A stretch of DNA of 64,000 nucleotides from Streptomyces sp. JH14 (lineage in GTDB: Bacteria > Actinomycetota > Actinomycetes > Streptomycetales > Streptomycetaceae), in the NCBI RefSeq assembly GCF_029428675.1, contig NZ_JAJNEL010000001.1, positions 5,084,001 to 5,148,000 of the forward strand, written 5' to 3'. Numbering within the stretch: the first letter of the stretch is position 1; each line of letters begins with the position of its first letter. Position numbers and translations under genes: made by a program. This document shows, in pieces, positions 63,766 to 64,000 of the stretch. The notes below the pieces were generated by a model. The model did not search any database. It was not told where the DNA came from and saw only the letters and a program-made list of their open reading frames with translations.

Positions 63766-64000
63766 GTGGCCGAGCTGTTCTACGACGACGATGCCGACCT
63801 GTCCATCATCCAGGGCCGCAAGGTCGCGGTCATCGGATACGGCAGCCAGGGCCACGCCCACGCGCTGTCGCTGCGTGACTCGGGTGTCGACGTCCGTGTC
63901 GGTCTGCACGAGGGCTCCAAGTCCAAGGCCAAGGCCGAGGAGCAGGGCCTGCGCGTGGTGACTCCGGCGGAGGCCGCCGCCGAGGCCGACGTCATCATGA
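63766..64000 (+). CDS. ilvC: Ketol-acid reductoisomerase, 5' end only
   Basis: The first 78 codons are visible; the gene runs off the right edge. It isomerises and reduces acetolactate with NADPH. The N-terminus AELFYDDDADLSIIQGRKVA and the Rossmann motif IGYGSQGHAHALSLRDSG are diagnostic. The GTG start at 63766 has AAGGAGAG at good spacing. About 100 bp separate it from ilvN, with a weak CTCGCC/GGCGAG hairpin in the gap. Confidence 0.95.
   Translation, partial: MAELFYDDDADLSIIQGRKVAVIGYGSQGHAHALSLRDSGVDVRVGLHEGSKSKAKAEEQGLRVVTPAEAAAEADVIM

Overview
The window is a stretch of Streptomyces chromosome. The evidence is very high G+C, frequent GTG and TTG starts, strong third-position GC bias, Tat and lipoprotein exports, two c-di-GMP signalling proteins and a CabD-type EF-hand protein. 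The gene order cabD / sdaA-glyA-gcvH-gcvT / sseB pair / opp / cysteine desulfurase-mnmA / MetE-like-ligA-rmdB-gatCAB / GGDEF-EAL-ilvBNC matches my memory of the S. coelicolor SCO5457-SCO5514 neighbourhood. Most of the window is therefore conserved core, with a few accessory insertions.

Layout. 1-10,030: the 5' part of glgX (minus strand), two tandem lipoprotein L,D-transpeptidases, an enoyl-CoA hydratase, a regulatory ATPase-fold protein, a lipoprotein deacetylase-like protein overlapping a beta-propeller lipoprotein, an acetyltransferase and cabD. 10,117-11,798: an accessory class I terpene cyclase with about 670 bp of non-coding DNA upstream. 11,799-16,415 (minus): serine/glycine catabolism (gcvT, gcvH, glyA, sdaA) headed by a tandem glycine riboswitch. 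16,579-19,092: a P-loop protein and two SseB-family proteins. 19,488-25,921: an oligopeptide ABC importer in the order C-A-B-D-F. 25,940-29,011: a TRIC-type channel, a thioesterase, a TetR regulator and two small membrane proteins.

29,167-36,069: cysteine desulfurase and mnmA (tRNA 2-thiolation) with a Tat-exported amidase between them, then a hydrolase flanked by possible remnants, DUF427, LOG-family and SDR proteins, and a MetE-like core methionine synthase. 36,099-44,485: ligA, the membrane GGDEF-EAL protein RmdB, and gatC-gatA-small membrane protein-gatB. 44,700-58,000: Tat-exported phospholipase C, an MMPL transporter, an acetyltransferase, membrane and small proteins, a giant LuxR-type ATPase regulator, a sugar dehydrogenase lipoprotein, an aldo/keto reductase and a hydroxyacid dehydrogenase. 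58,122-64,000: a PAS-GGDEF protein with a degenerate EAL domain, then ilvB-ilvN-ilvC (ilvC cut by the right edge) behind a leader peptide and attenuator.

I saw no CRISPR array, rRNA, tRNA or complete insertion sequence. I did not find a clearly new multi-gene system. The most rewarding signals are regulatory: the ilv leader, the glycine riboswitch, and a recurring pattern of -10 hexamers placed 6-7 nt before start codons, which suggests many leaderless mRNAs. Next come enzyme-like proteins whose catalytic motifs have changed (deacetylase, EAL domain) and unexplained small membrane proteins.
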